This document shows, piece after piece, positions 27,394 through 36,303 of a stretch of 64,000 nt of DNA. The position numbers were made by a program, and so were the translations under genes. Every line of letters starts with the position of its first letter. Positions within the stretch are counted from its first letter, which is position 1. The DNA is taken from positions 2,604,001 through 2,668,000 of the forward strand of contig NZ_CP033116.1 in the NCBI RefSeq assembly GCF_009497895.1. Reading direction: 5' to 3'. Origin of the DNA: Halopseudomonas pelagia (lineage in GTDB: Bacteria; Pseudomonadota; Gammaproteobacteria; Pseudomonadales; Pseudomonadaceae). The notes beneath the pieces were generated by a model. It was not told the DNA's origin. It saw only the letters and a list, made by a program, of their open reading frames with translations, and did no database searches.

Positions 27394-28443
27394 ATGAGTT
27401 CAAGACGCAATTTTCTAAAGAACGCGGCTATCGGAGCGGTAGGCGCCTCGACGCTGGGCAGCGCGCATATCTACGCCCAGGAAAACAAAAAGATCACCTG
27501 GCGACTGCAGACCTACGCTGGCCCGGCGCTGGCCGAACACGTAATCAAACCATCCATCGATGCCTTCAACAAGGCAGCCAACGGCGAGATGGAAATCGAA
27601 CTGTATTTTGCCGATCAGTTGGTGCCCACCGGCGAGCTGTTCCGGGCGATGCAGCGCGGTACTATTGATGCGGTGCAGAGCGATGATGATTCCATTGCCG
27701 CGCCGGTGGATGTGTCGGTATTTGGCGGCTATTTTCCTTTCGCTTCGCGTTACAGCCTGGACGTACCGGTACTGTTCGAGAAGTACGGCCTGAAGGAAAT
27801 CTGGGAAGAGGCTTATGGCGAAGTGGAAGGCGTAACCTGGCTGGGCGCCGGGGCCTGGGACCCGTGCAACTTTGCCACGGTGAAGCCAATCAACTCGCTG
27901 GAGGATCTCAAGGGTAAGCGCATCTTCACCTTCCCGACGGCAGGCAAGTTTCTCTCGCGTTTCGGCGTGGTGCCGGTGACGCTGCCCTGGGAAGACGTGG
28001 AAGTGGCCATGCAGACCGGTGAGCTTGACGGTATCGCCTGGTCCGGTATTACCGAGGATTACACCGTGGGTTGGGCCGATGTGACCAACTACTTCCTGAC
28101 CAATAATATCTCCGGCGCCTGGTGTGGCTCCTACTTCGCCAACGAAGAAAAATGGAACGAGGTGCCGGAGCATCTGAAAACCCTGTTCCGCCTGTGCATG
28201 GACAGCTCGAACTATTACCGGCAGCACTGGTACTGGGGCGGCGAAGCTGATCTGCGGGTGAACGGCAGCAAGTTGCAGCTGACCACAATACCCGATGCCG
28301 AATGGGCTACAGTTGAACAGGAGGCCATGAAGTTCTGGGACGAAATCGCCAAGACCAGCCCCCGCTGCGCCAAGGTGGTAGAGATTTTCAAGCAGTACAA
28401 CGCGCTGATGGCCAAGGCGGGCACGCCGTATCGCTGCGGCTGA
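27394..28443 (+). CDS. TRAP transporter substrate-binding protein (DctP type), Tat-exported
   Basis: A 349-residue periplasmic receptor with a twin-arginine signal (SSRRNFLK, residues 2-9). The DctP fold patterns are present (ELFRAMQRGTIDAV; LPWEDVEVAMQTGELDG). In most DctP proteins a conserved Arg after LKGxKI binds the ligand carboxylate (SiaP R147); here that position is Phe178 in LKGKRIF. This suggests a ligand without, or differently holding, a carboxylate. It starts at ATG 27394 with GGGAG 8 nt upstream. The adjacent gamma-glutamylation enzymes suggest an amine or amino-alcohol ligand. Confidence 0.88.
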   Translation: MSSRRNFLKNAAIGAVGASTLGSAHIYAQENKKITWRLQTYAGPALAEHVIKPSIDAFNKAANGEMEIELYFADQLVPTGELFRAMQRGTIDAVQSDDDSIAAPVDVSVFGGYFPFASRYSLDVPVLFEKYGLKEIWEEAYGEVEGVTWLGAGAWDPCNFATVKPINSLEDLKGKRIFTFPTAGKFLSRFGVVPVTLPWEDVEVAMQTGELDGIAWSGITEDYTVGWADVTNYFLTNNISGAWCGSYFANEEKWNEVPEHLKTLFRLCMDSSNYYRQHWYWGGEADLRVNGSKLQLTTIPDAEWATVEQEAMKFWDEIAKTSPRCAKVVEIFKQYNALMAKAGTPYRCG

Positions 28444-28482
28444 AGCTTGATGACCCTGGTTGATGCCCCTGCTTCTTGTCCC

Positions 28483-28548
28483 TGTAGGAGCGCCCGCCTG
28501 GTCGCGAAGGCTTTGACTCCGCTTCGCGACCAGGCGGGCGCTCCCACA
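28483..28548. repeat. Pseudomonas-type REP palindrome
   Basis: A long imperfect inverted repeat: TGTAGGAGCGCCCGCCTGG at the left is mirrored by CCAGGCGGGCGCTCCCACA at the right, with TCGCGAAG / CTTCGCGA continuing the stem inward. This is the REP/BIME style common between Pseudomonas genes. It separates the binding-protein gene from the glutamine-synthetase-like gene and may act on mRNA stability. Confidence 0.8.
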
Positions 28549-28623
28549 AAGACCAGCGTTGCCATGGGCGAAAAGCTGTACACAAAAGCTGGATAACAAT
28601 AAAAACATCCGCTGGAGATTGAA

Positions 28624-29997
28624 ATGCTCAAACCGCGGGAAGTCAAAACCGTCGAAGATGCCAAGCGCATTGTCGAGGAGCGTGGGATCAGCCACGTAAA
28701 GGTCGGGCTGTTCGATAATGACGGCGTCATGCGCGGAAAGTACATGAGCCGAGAAAAGTTCTTTTCCTCGCTTGAACACGGTTTTGCCTTCTGCGATGTG
28801 GTGCTGGGCTGGGACGTCAAGGATCAGCTCTACGACAACGCCAGCTATACCGGCTGGCACACCGGTTACCCGGACGCGCCGGTACGCATTCTTCCCGCCA
28901 GTTGCCGGGATATTCCCTTTGAAGACGGCATGCTGCTGTTTCTTGCCGAGTTTGATAAGCAGGCCGAAGCGGTCTGCCCACGCGGTACTTTGCGTCGCGT
29001 GATCGAGCGCTGCCAGGAGATGGGTTTTGAACCCTACGCAGCGCTTGAATATGAATTCTTCATGTTCAACGAAACGCCTGAATCGGCACGGGCCAAGGGT
29101 TTTCGCGACCTGATCCCCTATACCCCGGACTGGTTCGGTTATTCGATGATACGCAATTCGGTACACGCTGAGCTGTATCACCAGATTCTCGACATGTCCG
29201 AAGCCATGGACTTTCCGATCGAAGGCCTGCACACCGAAACCGGCCCCGGGGTATTGGAGGCGGCGATAGCGGTGGATCACGCCGAAGCGGCTGCGGACAA
29301 GGCGGCGCTGTTCAAGACGTTCATGAAAGTACTGGCCCAGCGTCAGGGCATGATGGCCACGTTCATGGCCAAATGGTCTGGCAAGTATCCGGGGCAGAGC
29401 GGCCATATTCACGTTTCATTGAGAGATAAAAATACAGATAAATCAGCGTTTTATGACGCCAATGAAAAGCACTGCATGAGCAAGATTCAGCGCCAGTTTC
29501 TCGCCGGCCAGCAGCGCCTGATGCCGGAAATGCTGTGCATGGTGGCGCCGACGTTGAATAGCTACCGGCGAATGATTCCGGGTTACTGGGCGCCGACGGA
29601 TGCGACCTGGGGCGTGGAGAATCGCACCGCTGCGTTGCGCGTGATTCCCGGCAGCGACAAATCCCAGCGCCAGGAGTATCGCCTAGGCGCTGCGGACGGT
29701 AACCCGTATCTGGCACTCTCGGTGGCGCTGGCGTCGGGCCTGTACGGGATCATGCATGAGTGGGAACCCGGTGAGCCGGTGGAGGGCAACGCCTATGACA
29801 TCAAGCATCCACCTGAGCTGGCCCTGCCCAGAACGCTGTGGGACGCGGCGCAGCGGTTGCGTGCATCGGATGCGGCGCGCGAACTGTTTGGCGATGCCTT
29901 CGTTGAACATTTTGCTGCCAGCCGCGAGTGGGAGGAGCGCGAATATCGCCGGCATGTAAGTGATTGGGAGCTGGATCGGTATTTTGAAATCATCTGA
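28624..29997 (+). CDS. glutamine synthetase-like gamma-glutamyl-amine ligase
   Basis: A 457-residue GlnA-superfamily enzyme. Metal and substrate residues are visible: E142-Y-E144, H-T-E205-T-G-P-G-V-L-E212, and H261-I-H. The sequence is of the divergent type that ligates glutamate to amines (IpuC, PuuA, TdnQ/AtdA1, GlnA4 relatives) rather than housekeeping GlnA. It is followed by ALDH, iron alcohol dehydrogenase and a class I amidotransferase in the same direction. Predicted reaction: L-glutamate plus amine plus ATP to a gamma-glutamyl amide. The substrate is inferred only from context. Confidence 0.85.
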   Translation: MLKPREVKTVEDAKRIVEERGISHVKVGLFDNDGVMRGKYMSREKFFSSLEHGFAFCDVVLGWDVKDQLYDNASYTGWHTGYPDAPVRILPASCRDIPFEDGMLLFLAEFDKQAEAVCPRGTLRRVIERCQEMGFEPYAALEYEFFMFNETPESARAKGFRDLIPYTPDWFGYSMIRNSVHAELYHQILDMSEAMDFPIEGLHTETGPGVLEAAIAVDHAEAAADKAALFKTFMKVLAQRQGMMATFMAKWSGKYPGQSGHIHVSLRDKNTDKSAFYDANEKHCMSKIQRQFLAGQQRLMPEMLCMVAPTLNSYRRMIPGYWAPTDATWGVENRTAALRVIPGSDKSQRQEYRLGAADGNPYLALSVALASGLYGIMHEWEPGEPVEGNAYDIKHPPELALPRTLWDAAQRLRASDAARELFGDAFVEHFAASREWEEREYRRHVSDWELDRYFEII

Positions 29998-30022
29998 TTT
30001 ACAGCCTGTCCAGGAGCATCAA

Positions 30023-31411
30023 ATGAGCAAAACCCTGCAAACCATCTCTCCAATCGACGGCTCGGTCTACGTAGAACGACCTCTGGCGACCGAGGAGCAG
30101 ATCAATGAAGCCCTGGACCTTGCCATTAAAGCCCAGCGCCGCTGGAAAACCACGCCATTGCGTGAGCGACTGGAGATAGTTCGCCAGGCTATAGCTGCTT
30201 TCAGCGCCAGAGAGTCAGTACTTGCAGAGGAACTGTGCTGGATGATGGGCCGGCCAATTCGTTATGCGGCGGGCGAAATCAAAGGCTATGTGGAGCGCGC
30301 CACCTATATGGCTGATATCGCCGAAACGGCCCTGGCGGATATCGAATTGCCGGAGAAGGCCGGGTTCAAACGCTTTATTCGTCGTGAGCCACTCGGCGTG
30401 TCGCTGATCATTGCGCCGTGGAATTTTCCTTACCTGACCGCCGTCAACGCCGTGGTGCCGGCGATTCTGGCGGGCAATGCGGTGCTGCTCAAGCATTCGG
30501 CACAAACGCCGCTGTGCGCCGAGCGGATGGTCGCGTCCTTTGCCGAAGCAGGCCTGCCTGAAGGGGTCTTTCAATATCTGCATATGAGCCACGCGGACAC
30601 GCAGGCACTGATTTCACGACCAGGTATTGCCCACGTTGCCTTTACCGGTTCAGTCGCCGGCGGCGAGATGGTAGAAAAGGCGGCGGCGGGGCGCTTTATC
30701 GCTAGCGGTCTGGAGCTGGGCGGCAAAGACCCGGCTTATGTGCGCGCCGATGCGGATCTGGCCCACGCGGTGGAAACACTGGTGGATGGCGCCTTTTTCA
30801 ATTCCGGCCAGTCCTGTTGTGGTATCGAGCGCATTTACGTGCACGAGGATTTGCACGATGAGTTTGTCGAACTGGTGGTCGCGTTAGTACGCCAGTACAA
30901 GCTGGGCCGCTCGGACGATCCGGAAACCACCCTGGGGCCAGTGGTGCGCCCGGAAGCGGCGGCGTTCATACGTGCTCAAATCGCCGAAGCGGTTGCCCAG
31001 GGCGCTGAAGCGCATATTGATGCCGACGAGTTTCCGCTAAGCCGCTCCGGTAGTGCCTACCTGGCACCGCAGGTGCTGACCGGGGTCAATCATGGCATGC
31101 GGATAATGACTGAGGAATCCTTTGGCCCGGTGGTAGGAATACAGAAGGTCAGCAGCGACGCAGAAGCTGTGGCCTTCATGAACGACAGTGAATACGGCCT
31201 GACTGCCGCGATTTTCAGCCAGGACGTAGATGCGTCTCTGGCGATAGCGGACCGGCTGCAGACGGGGACGGTTTTCCTTAATCGTTGCGATTATCTGGAT
31301 CCGGCGTTGGCCTGGACCGGGGTGAAAAACTCTGGCCGGGGCTGTACCTTGTCCAGTGTCGGCTATGAATATGTCACCCGACCTAAATCCTTTCACTTCA
31401 AGATTCTGTAG
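30023..31411 (+). CDS. NAD(P)-dependent aldehyde dehydrogenase
   Basis: A 462-residue ALDH-superfamily enzyme. The catalytic Glu is E231 in LELGGKD and the nucleophile C265 in NSGQSCCG; the APWNFPY segment at 131-137 is also typical. ATG 30023 follows AGGAG by 7 nt, 25 bp after the ligase stop. Within this cluster it would oxidise a gamma-glutamylated amino-aldehyde to the acid, as PuuC does for putrescine, but the direct substrate is not shown by sequence. Confidence 0.9.
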   Translation: MSKTLQTISPIDGSVYVERPLATEEQINEALDLAIKAQRRWKTTPLRERLEIVRQAIAAFSARESVLAEELCWMMGRPIRYAAGEIKGYVERATYMADIAETALADIELPEKAGFKRFIRREPLGVSLIIAPWNFPYLTAVNAVVPAILAGNAVLLKHSAQTPLCAERMVASFAEAGLPEGVFQYLHMSHADTQALISRPGIAHVAFTGSVAGGEMVEKAAAGRFIASGLELGGKDPAYVRADADLAHAVETLVDGAFFNSGQSCCGIERIYVHEDLHDEFVELVVALVRQYKLGRSDDPETTLGPVVRPEAAAFIRAQIAEAVAQGAEAHIDADEFPLSRSGSAYLAPQVLTGVNHGMRIMTEESFGPVVGIQKVSSDAEAVAFMNDSEYGLTAAIFSQDVDASLAIADRLQTGTVFLNRCDYLDPALAWTGVKNSGRGCTLSSVGYEYVTRPKSFHFKIL

Positions 31412-31420
31412 GAGCTGAGC

Positions 31421-32584
31421 ATGCAGGCGTATCGCATGAACTGGAACTATCCGACGTCGGTACGGGTTGGGGCAGGGCGAATCGCTGAGCTGGCCGATGC
31501 CTGCAAACAGTTGGGCATGCAGGCGCCGTTGTTGGTGACCGACCCCGGTTTGGCCGCCTTGCCGATTATCGACAGCGCGCTGAAGCAATGCCGCGATGCC
31601 GGTTTGAACGCTGATGTGTTTTCCTCTATCAAGGGCAACCCGACCGGGCAGAACGTGATGGACGGCGTTGTCGTGTACCGCGTGGGTCATCACGATGGTG
31701 TTATCGCCTTTGGTGGTGGCTCGGCTTTGGACGCGGCCAAGGCGATAGCCTTGATGGCCGGACAGGATCGACCGCTGTGGGATTTCGAGGATATTGGCGA
31801 TAACCATCTGCGCGTCAATGTCGCGGGAATGGCCCCCGTTGTGGCAGTACCGACTACAGCGGGTACGGGTTCTGAAGTGGGTCGTGCGTCGGTGATCACC
31901 GATGGCGAAGCGCATATCAAACGCATCATCTTTCATGCACGCATGTTGCCGGCGCTGGTGATCCTTGATCCGGAATTGACGGTGGGTCTGCCACCGCGTA
32001 TTACTGCAGCGACCGGCATGGACGCCTTGTCGCACAATCTCGAAGCTTACTGCTCGCCGGTATTTCACCCAATGGCTGAAGGTATCGCGCTGGAGGGCAT
32101 GCGCCTGGTCAAGGAGTATCTGCCCAGAGCGACCGCCCAGGGCGACGATCTGGAGGCGCGGTTGGAAATGCTCGTGGCATCGAGCATGGGTGCGACGGCC
32201 TTCCAGCGTGGACTGGGTGGCATGCATGCACTCGCGCATCCGCTGGGCGCGCTCTACGACGCGCATCACGGCACCTTGAACGCGATTCTGATGCCGTATG
32301 TTCTGCAGGCCAACCGCAGCAGCATAGAGCCACAGATGGAGCGTCTTGGGCGCTATCTTGATTTGCCGCGACATGATTTCACCGGCGTGCTGGACTGGGT
32401 TCTGGAGCTGCGCAGCGAGCTGGACATTGCGCATAATCTGGCCGAGATCGGTATCGATGACTTGCAGATCGAGCGGGTAGGGCAGATGGCGGTAGAAGAT
32501 GCCACTGCGGGCACCAACCCGATTCAGTTTGATGCCGGCCAGTACAGTGCTATTTTTACCCGAGCGTTGCACGGGCAACTCTAG
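31421..32584 (+). CDS. iron-containing alcohol dehydrogenase
   Basis: A 387-residue group III (iron) alcohol dehydrogenase. It has the NAD(P)-binding GGGSALDAAKA at about 98-108, PTTAGTGSE at 144-152, and metal ligands D201, H205 (GMDALSHNLEAY), H269 and H283 (GMHALAHP; DAHHGT). It starts at ATG 31421 after TAGGAG, 9 bp behind the ALDH gene. Its presence suggests that the imported amine carries an alcohol group: it would oxidise the gamma-glutamylated alcohol before the ALDH step. Confidence 0.9.
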   Translation: MQAYRMNWNYPTSVRVGAGRIAELADACKQLGMQAPLLVTDPGLAALPIIDSALKQCRDAGLNADVFSSIKGNPTGQNVMDGVVVYRVGHHDGVIAFGGGSALDAAKAIALMAGQDRPLWDFEDIGDNHLRVNVAGMAPVVAVPTTAGTGSEVGRASVITDGEAHIKRIIFHARMLPALVILDPELTVGLPPRITAATGMDALSHNLEAYCSPVFHPMAEGIALEGMRLVKEYLPRATAQGDDLEARLEMLVASSMGATAFQRGLGGMHALAHPLGALYDAHHGTLNAILMPYVLQANRSSIEPQMERLGRYLDLPRHDFTGVLDWVLELRSELDIAHNLAEIGIDDLQIERVGQMAVEDATAGTNPIQFDAGQYSAIFTRALHGQL

Positions 32585-32612
32585 ACTCACTGTTTGAATG
32601 AAAGGGCGGGTT

Positions 32613-33326
32613 ATGAAAATCGGGCTGCTGCAATGTGATGATGTAATGGAAAGCCTGCAGGTCGCGCATGGCAATTACCCTGAGATGTTCAACGAACTGC
32701 TGTTGACGCGTCACCCCGACGCTCAGATTCGTGTGTATCGCTGCATGGACGGCGAGTTACCGCAGGATCTTGACGAATGCGATGCGTATATCACCAGCGG
32801 CAGTAAATTCGGCGTCAATGATGGTTTGCCGTGGATTGATGCATTGCAGGAGTGTATTGCGCGCATGTGGGAGCAAGGCACACCGCTGGTGGGCGTCTGT
32901 TTCGGCCATCAACTGATGGCCAAGGCATTGGGCGGCGAAGTGATCAAGTCGCCCAAGGGCTGGGGCGTGGGTATGTCGTTCAACCAGGTGCTGGTGCGCA
33001 AAAGCTGGATGAAACCCTGGCAGGACAAGCTCGACCTGGTCGTTAGCCATCAGGATCAGGTCAGCCTGCTACCGCCGCAAGCCGAGATTCTTGCCAGTAG
33101 TGAGTTCTGCCGCTATTACCTGGTGCAGTACGGCCAGCATTTCATGAGCGTGCAAGGGCATCCGGAGTTCTGCAAAGACTATTCCCGGGATTTGATGGAC
33201 GCGCGTCGCGGTGTAATTGCCCATGCCCGTTTGCGTGAGGGCCAGGCCTCGTTGTCTGCGGAAGTAGACGCGCCGGTGATGAGCAGCTGGATTATCAACT
33301 TTATGCAGGAAGCGCTCGCAGGTTAA
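32613..33326 (+). CDS. class I glutamine amidotransferase-like gamma-glutamyl hydrolase
   Basis: A 237-residue class I glutamine-amidotransferase domain protein with catalytic triad C96 (GVCFGHQ), H183 and E185 (QGHPEF). It has no synthase partner domain. Stand-alone proteins of this kind next to a GS-like ligase (for example TdnT/AtdA2) remove or transfer the gamma-glutamyl group. Here it would release the final amino acid and regenerate glutamate. I chose ATG 32613 rather than 32598 because GGGCGGG lies just before it. Confidence 0.85.
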   Translation: MKIGLLQCDDVMESLQVAHGNYPEMFNELLLTRHPDAQIRVYRCMDGELPQDLDECDAYITSGSKFGVNDGLPWIDALQECIARMWEQGTPLVGVCFGHQLMAKALGGEVIKSPKGWGVGMSFNQVLVRKSWMKPWQDKLDLVVSHQDQVSLLPPQAEILASSEFCRYYLVQYGQHFMSVQGHPEFCKDYSRDLMDARRGVIAHARLREGQASLSAEVDAPVMSSWIINFMQEALAG

Positions 33327-33335
33327 ACTGCGGGC

Positions 33336-33749
33336 ATGATCAAGCTATCCAACAATGTCGAGCTGGGCGATTGGGAGGTGGAGATATCCGCCATCCGCTC
33401 CCAGGGTGCGGGCGGACAGAACGTCAACAAGGTCTCCAGCGCCATCCATCTCAGGTTCGATATCAATACCTCAAGCCTGCCGCCGTTCTATAAGGAGCGG
33501 CTGTTGGCGCTGTCTGACCAGCGCATCAGCAAGGACGGCGTGATCATCATCAAGGCGCAGTCCTATCGCAACCAGGAGCAGAACCGCGAAGACGCCATTC
33601 GGCGTCTGCAGGAATTGATCAACGGCGCCGTAGTAGTACAAAAACGCCGCCGCCCGACCAAACCCACCAAAGGCTCACAAACCCGGCGCATGGACAGCAA
33701 GACCAAACGTGGCCAGGCCAAGTCTTTGCGGGGTAGGGTGGATATCTGA
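33336..33749 (+). CDS. arfB: peptidyl-tRNA hydrolase ArfB, ribosome rescue factor
   Basis: A 137-residue RF-like protein with a catalytic GGQ (residues 26-28 in SQGAGGQNVNKVSSAIHLRF) and the basic, disordered C-terminal tail (KRRRPTKPTKGS...RRMDSKTKRGQ) that enters the empty mRNA channel. It hydrolyses peptidyl-tRNA on stalled ribosomes. It starts 10 bp after the amidotransferase gene, so it may share its transcript although functionally unrelated. Confidence 0.92.
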   Translation: MIKLSNNVELGDWEVEISAIRSQGAGGQNVNKVSSAIHLRFDINTSSLPPFYKERLLALSDQRISKDGVIIIKAQSYRNQEQNREDAIRRLQELINGAVVVQKRRRPTKPTKGSQTRRMDSKTKRGQAKSLRGRVDI

Positions 33750-33780
33750 GCTACCTTTGTTGCCTGCCAATCAGCTCGAA

Positions 33781-34026
33781 TGGATTCCCGCCTGCGCGGG
33801 AATGACGGCGTGGGTTGGGGATGTCGAAGTTAGGCTGGGAGGCGGTGTACTCGCGCTCGGAAAGGGGGCGTGGGTTCAGGTGTGGGGCGTGCGGAGAGCG
33901 CGTAAAGTTAACGCTGCCCCACCGTCATCCCCGCGAAGGCGGGGATCCAAGCGGTGGTATGCTTCGCCTGGGTGGTGAGTGTGTACTGCAAATCCGTTTG
34001 GATTCCCGCTTTCGCGGGAATGACGG
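33781..34026. repeat. three copies of a 28-bp palindromic repeat in a 345-bp spacer
   Basis: The gap 33750-34094 has no convincing gene. It holds three inverted-repeat units of the GGATTCCCGC-N-GCGGGAATGACGG type: 33781-33808 (forward), 33922-33949 (reverse, variant with CCCCGC arms) and 33999-34026 (forward). Each has a short self-complementary stem. This family is widespread in proteobacterial intergenic DNA. The spacer separates the convergent arfB and RIO-kinase genes, so the units may also act as terminators. Confidence 0.75.
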
Positions 34027-34094
34027 GGTGGCTGGAGGCCATCGAGGCAGTCCTGGAATAGGGCTGAGGCGCGATCAAGGCCGAGGCTTTGAAA

Positions 34095-34952
34095 TCAGTC
34101 CTCCTCCTCAGCCTCGCGCAAGCGTTCCTGGCGGGCCCGTTCCTCAGCCATGACCGCCTTGATCTCTTCCACCACCGAATCTACATCGGCCGCAACGTCG
34201 CTCTCTTCAAAGTAGCCGGTCAGTTCGGTCTCAGGCGTCAGTTCGCCGTCTTCATACAGCGCCCACATTTCCTTCGCGTAGCGCGTTTGCAACAGCTCTG
34301 GAGCATATTGGCCGTAGTATTCGGTCATGTTGTTGACGTCACGGTCCAACATGGAGCGGGCATTGTTATTGGCGGCGGCGTCCACGGCCTGGGGCAGGTC
34401 GATGATGACCGGGCCGTAGGCGTCGACCAACACATTGAATTCAGACAGGTCGCCATGCACGAGACCGGCACAGAGCATCAGCTTGACGTAATGCATCACG
34501 GTCGCATGGTCTTCGATAGCCTGCTCGGCATCCATGGACACATCATTCAAACGTGGGGCTACGCCGCCTTCGTCGTCGGTGACCAGTTCCATCAGCAGCA
34601 CGCCCTCAAAACACCCATAGGGCTTAGGCACGCGAACACCGGCAGCATCCAGACGGTAGAGCGCATCTACTTCCGCGTTTTGCCAGGCTTCTTCCTGCTG
34701 ATTGCGACCAAATTTCGAGCCCTTTTCCATCGCTCGCGAGCGACGAGTATTTCTGACCTTGCGGCCTTCCTGGTAGAGCACGGCCTGTTTGAAGCTGCGC
34801 TTGGCTGCTTCCTTATAGACCTTCGCGCAGCGGATCTCCGAACCGCAGCGCACCAGAAAGACAGCCGCTTCCTTGCCGCTCATCAGCGGGCGGATGACTT
34901 CATCGATCAGGCCATCTTCGACCAGGGGTTCCAAGCGTTTTGGGATTTTCAT
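34095..34952 (-). CDS. RIO1-type serine protein kinase
   Basis: A 285-residue RIO-family atypical kinase. The nucleotide-binding start (MSGKEAAVFLVRCG), the catalytic loop HGDLSEFNVLV, and the metal-binding VIIDLPQAVD are visible. A strongly acidic/charged C-terminal tail follows. RIO kinases phosphorylate Ser or autophosphorylate and act in ribosome assembly in archaea and eukaryotes; the bacterial target is unknown. ATG 34952 is preceded by AAGGGCG; a TTG six codons upstream is less likely. Confidence 0.87.
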   Translation of the reverse strand: MKIPKRLEPLVEDGLIDEVIRPLMSGKEAAVFLVRCGSEIRCAKVYKEAAKRSFKQAVLYQEGRKVRNTRRSRAMEKGSKFGRNQQEEAWQNAEVDALYRLDAAGVRVPKPYGCFEGVLLMELVTDDEGGVAPRLNDVSMDAEQAIEDHATVMHYVKLMLCAGLVHGDLSEFNVLVDAYGPVIIDLPQAVDAAANNNARSMLDRDVNNMTEYYGQYAPELLQTRYAKEMWALYEDGELTPETELTGYFEESDVAADVDSVVEEIKAVMAEERARQERLREAEEED

Positions 34953-35061
34953 AGCGCCCTTATACCGCAAAACGGGGTGCGTTGGGTAATCTGCTGCGGG
35001 GTTTTTATGTTGAAAAACAGAACCTCAGCGGCTTTGCTATTAGCAACTTATCAGCAGATCA

Positions 35062-36102
35062 TCATTTCGCAAACCATTCCTCGATAGCCGCTTGAGTCAA
35101 AGCCGGGCGCTGTGCTGGTTTGGGGGTCCAATTTCGCCAGGCTTGAGTGGCATTCATCAGAAACTCGAACAGCGGCAGGTGCTGACGCAGCACCCGACGC
35201 TTGCGATGGTCGATTATCGGATTGAAATAGCCGAAATAATCGAACATCTGCCGCGGGTTCTTTCTGATCCAGAGCCAGGAGCCCATTTCCAGTGTGAACG
35301 GCAGGAAAATATTGTTCGGATAGTCGTCCACTGACTCGTCATAGAGGAAGTCCCACAGGTCCCCATGGGTGGTGTAATTGATCGATTGGGGTTCGATGAT
35401 ATAAGGATGGTGATTCGGATAGGCGTTTTGATACAGCCGCTTCAGCGCCAGTACCTCGGCGATGTTGTGCATCGGCTTGTGCGTGCGCGCATAGCTGCAC
35501 CATAAGCGATCCTGCCGCCCGAACCCACTGTGGCAATCCACGCTGAGGGAAAAAGGCGCATTGAGCAGACGTTTGCGTACCGTCTCCACCAGCGCGGCTG
35601 CCTCCGCTTCCATCGGATCATCACGCTTGCCGCGGTACCAAGGCAAGCGCGGGCTTATGCGGTGGCCACTGACCAGCCAGGGCACCGGGCCCATGGCGTC
35701 AATCGGCGCGTTGCGCATCAGGTCCACGCCGTTAAGGTTGCTGCGCCGGTGCTGCCAGATGCCGCCCGGATTGATCATGGGCATAAATACCAGACGCACG
35801 CGCTCAAGCTGGTGGCGCAGTTGCTCGTCCCAGTCCAGGCGATGAATCAGGCTGTGCATCCAGGACAACAGTACTTGAGTACCAATGCGCTCGACGCCAT
35901 GTACGCCGCCGAAGAAACCGATCACTGGCGCCTGCTCCGAACGAGTTCCTAGCTCTATTACTCGCACGGGAATCTCGATCTTGTCGATGGTTACCGTGTG
36001 CACGGTCTGGCAGCGCAGGTGCCGGGAGCCCTGTTCCAGCAGACGGTCCAACTGTATGTGTTCGGGCAGGTGACGCTGAATCAATTGCTGGATTTCTGGC
36101 AT
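35062..36102 (-). CDS. M14-family zinc carboxypeptidase-like protein
   Basis: A 346-residue protein of the M14/AstE-like zinc hydrolase group. The zinc ligands appear as H68-x-x-E71 (GGVHGVER) and the later DCHSG His, and a catalytic Glu is in LPFTLEMGSW. Family length and the MPMINPGGIWQHRRSNLNGVDL-type segment (N-P-G-G and R-x-N-x-x-G-V-D-L) fit the M14 carboxypeptidase fold. Substrate is unknown. I take ATG 36102; a TTG at 36117 is possible. Not evidently in an operon. Confidence 0.82.
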   Translation of the reverse strand: MPEIQQLIQRHLPEHIQLDRLLEQGSRHLRCQTVHTVTIDKIEIPVRVIELGTRSEQAPVIGFFGGVHGVERIGTQVLLSWMHSLIHRLDWDEQLRHQLERVRLVFMPMINPGGIWQHRRSNLNGVDLMRNAPIDAMGPVPWLVSGHRISPRLPWYRGKRDDPMEAEAAALVETVRKRLLNAPFSLSVDCHSGFGRQDRLWCSYARTHKPMHNIAEVLALKRLYQNAYPNHHPYIIEPQSINYTTHGDLWDFLYDESVDDYPNNIFLPFTLEMGSWLWIRKNPRQMFDYFGYFNPIIDHRKRRVLRQHLPLFEFLMNATQAWRNWTPKPAQRPALTQAAIEEWFAK

Positions 36103-36303
36103 GCCAAGGCTTCGCAAGTGGATCTATGACAGAACGGTGACATGAGCGTATTGCAGTTGGATGACAGGCGGAGCAGGGCGAGTGTATCCACGGACATCAA
36201 ATGAAAAGCGGGTCAACAATAAGACCTTGGTCTATATTGATCCCAGGCGGCTCACGCTGGATGCTGACCCATTAAACAAAAATAGAACAATCAGGAGCCT
36301 TAC

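Noticed and set aside
27415..29412. Long open frame (665 codons) antisense to the TRAP binding protein and GS-like gene
   Set aside because: It mirrors two well-supported genes with strong family motifs; GC-rich codon use often leaves the opposite frame open. Its product has no recognisable domain.
31037..32674. 545-codon open frame antisense to the iron alcohol dehydrogenase
   Set aside because: Opposite-strand shadow of a clear gene; composition is His/Arg/Gln-rich as expected for antisense translation.
33781..34026. CRISPR-like array
   Set aside because: Only three units, in mixed orientation, with unequal spacing (113 and 49 bp) and no cas genes.
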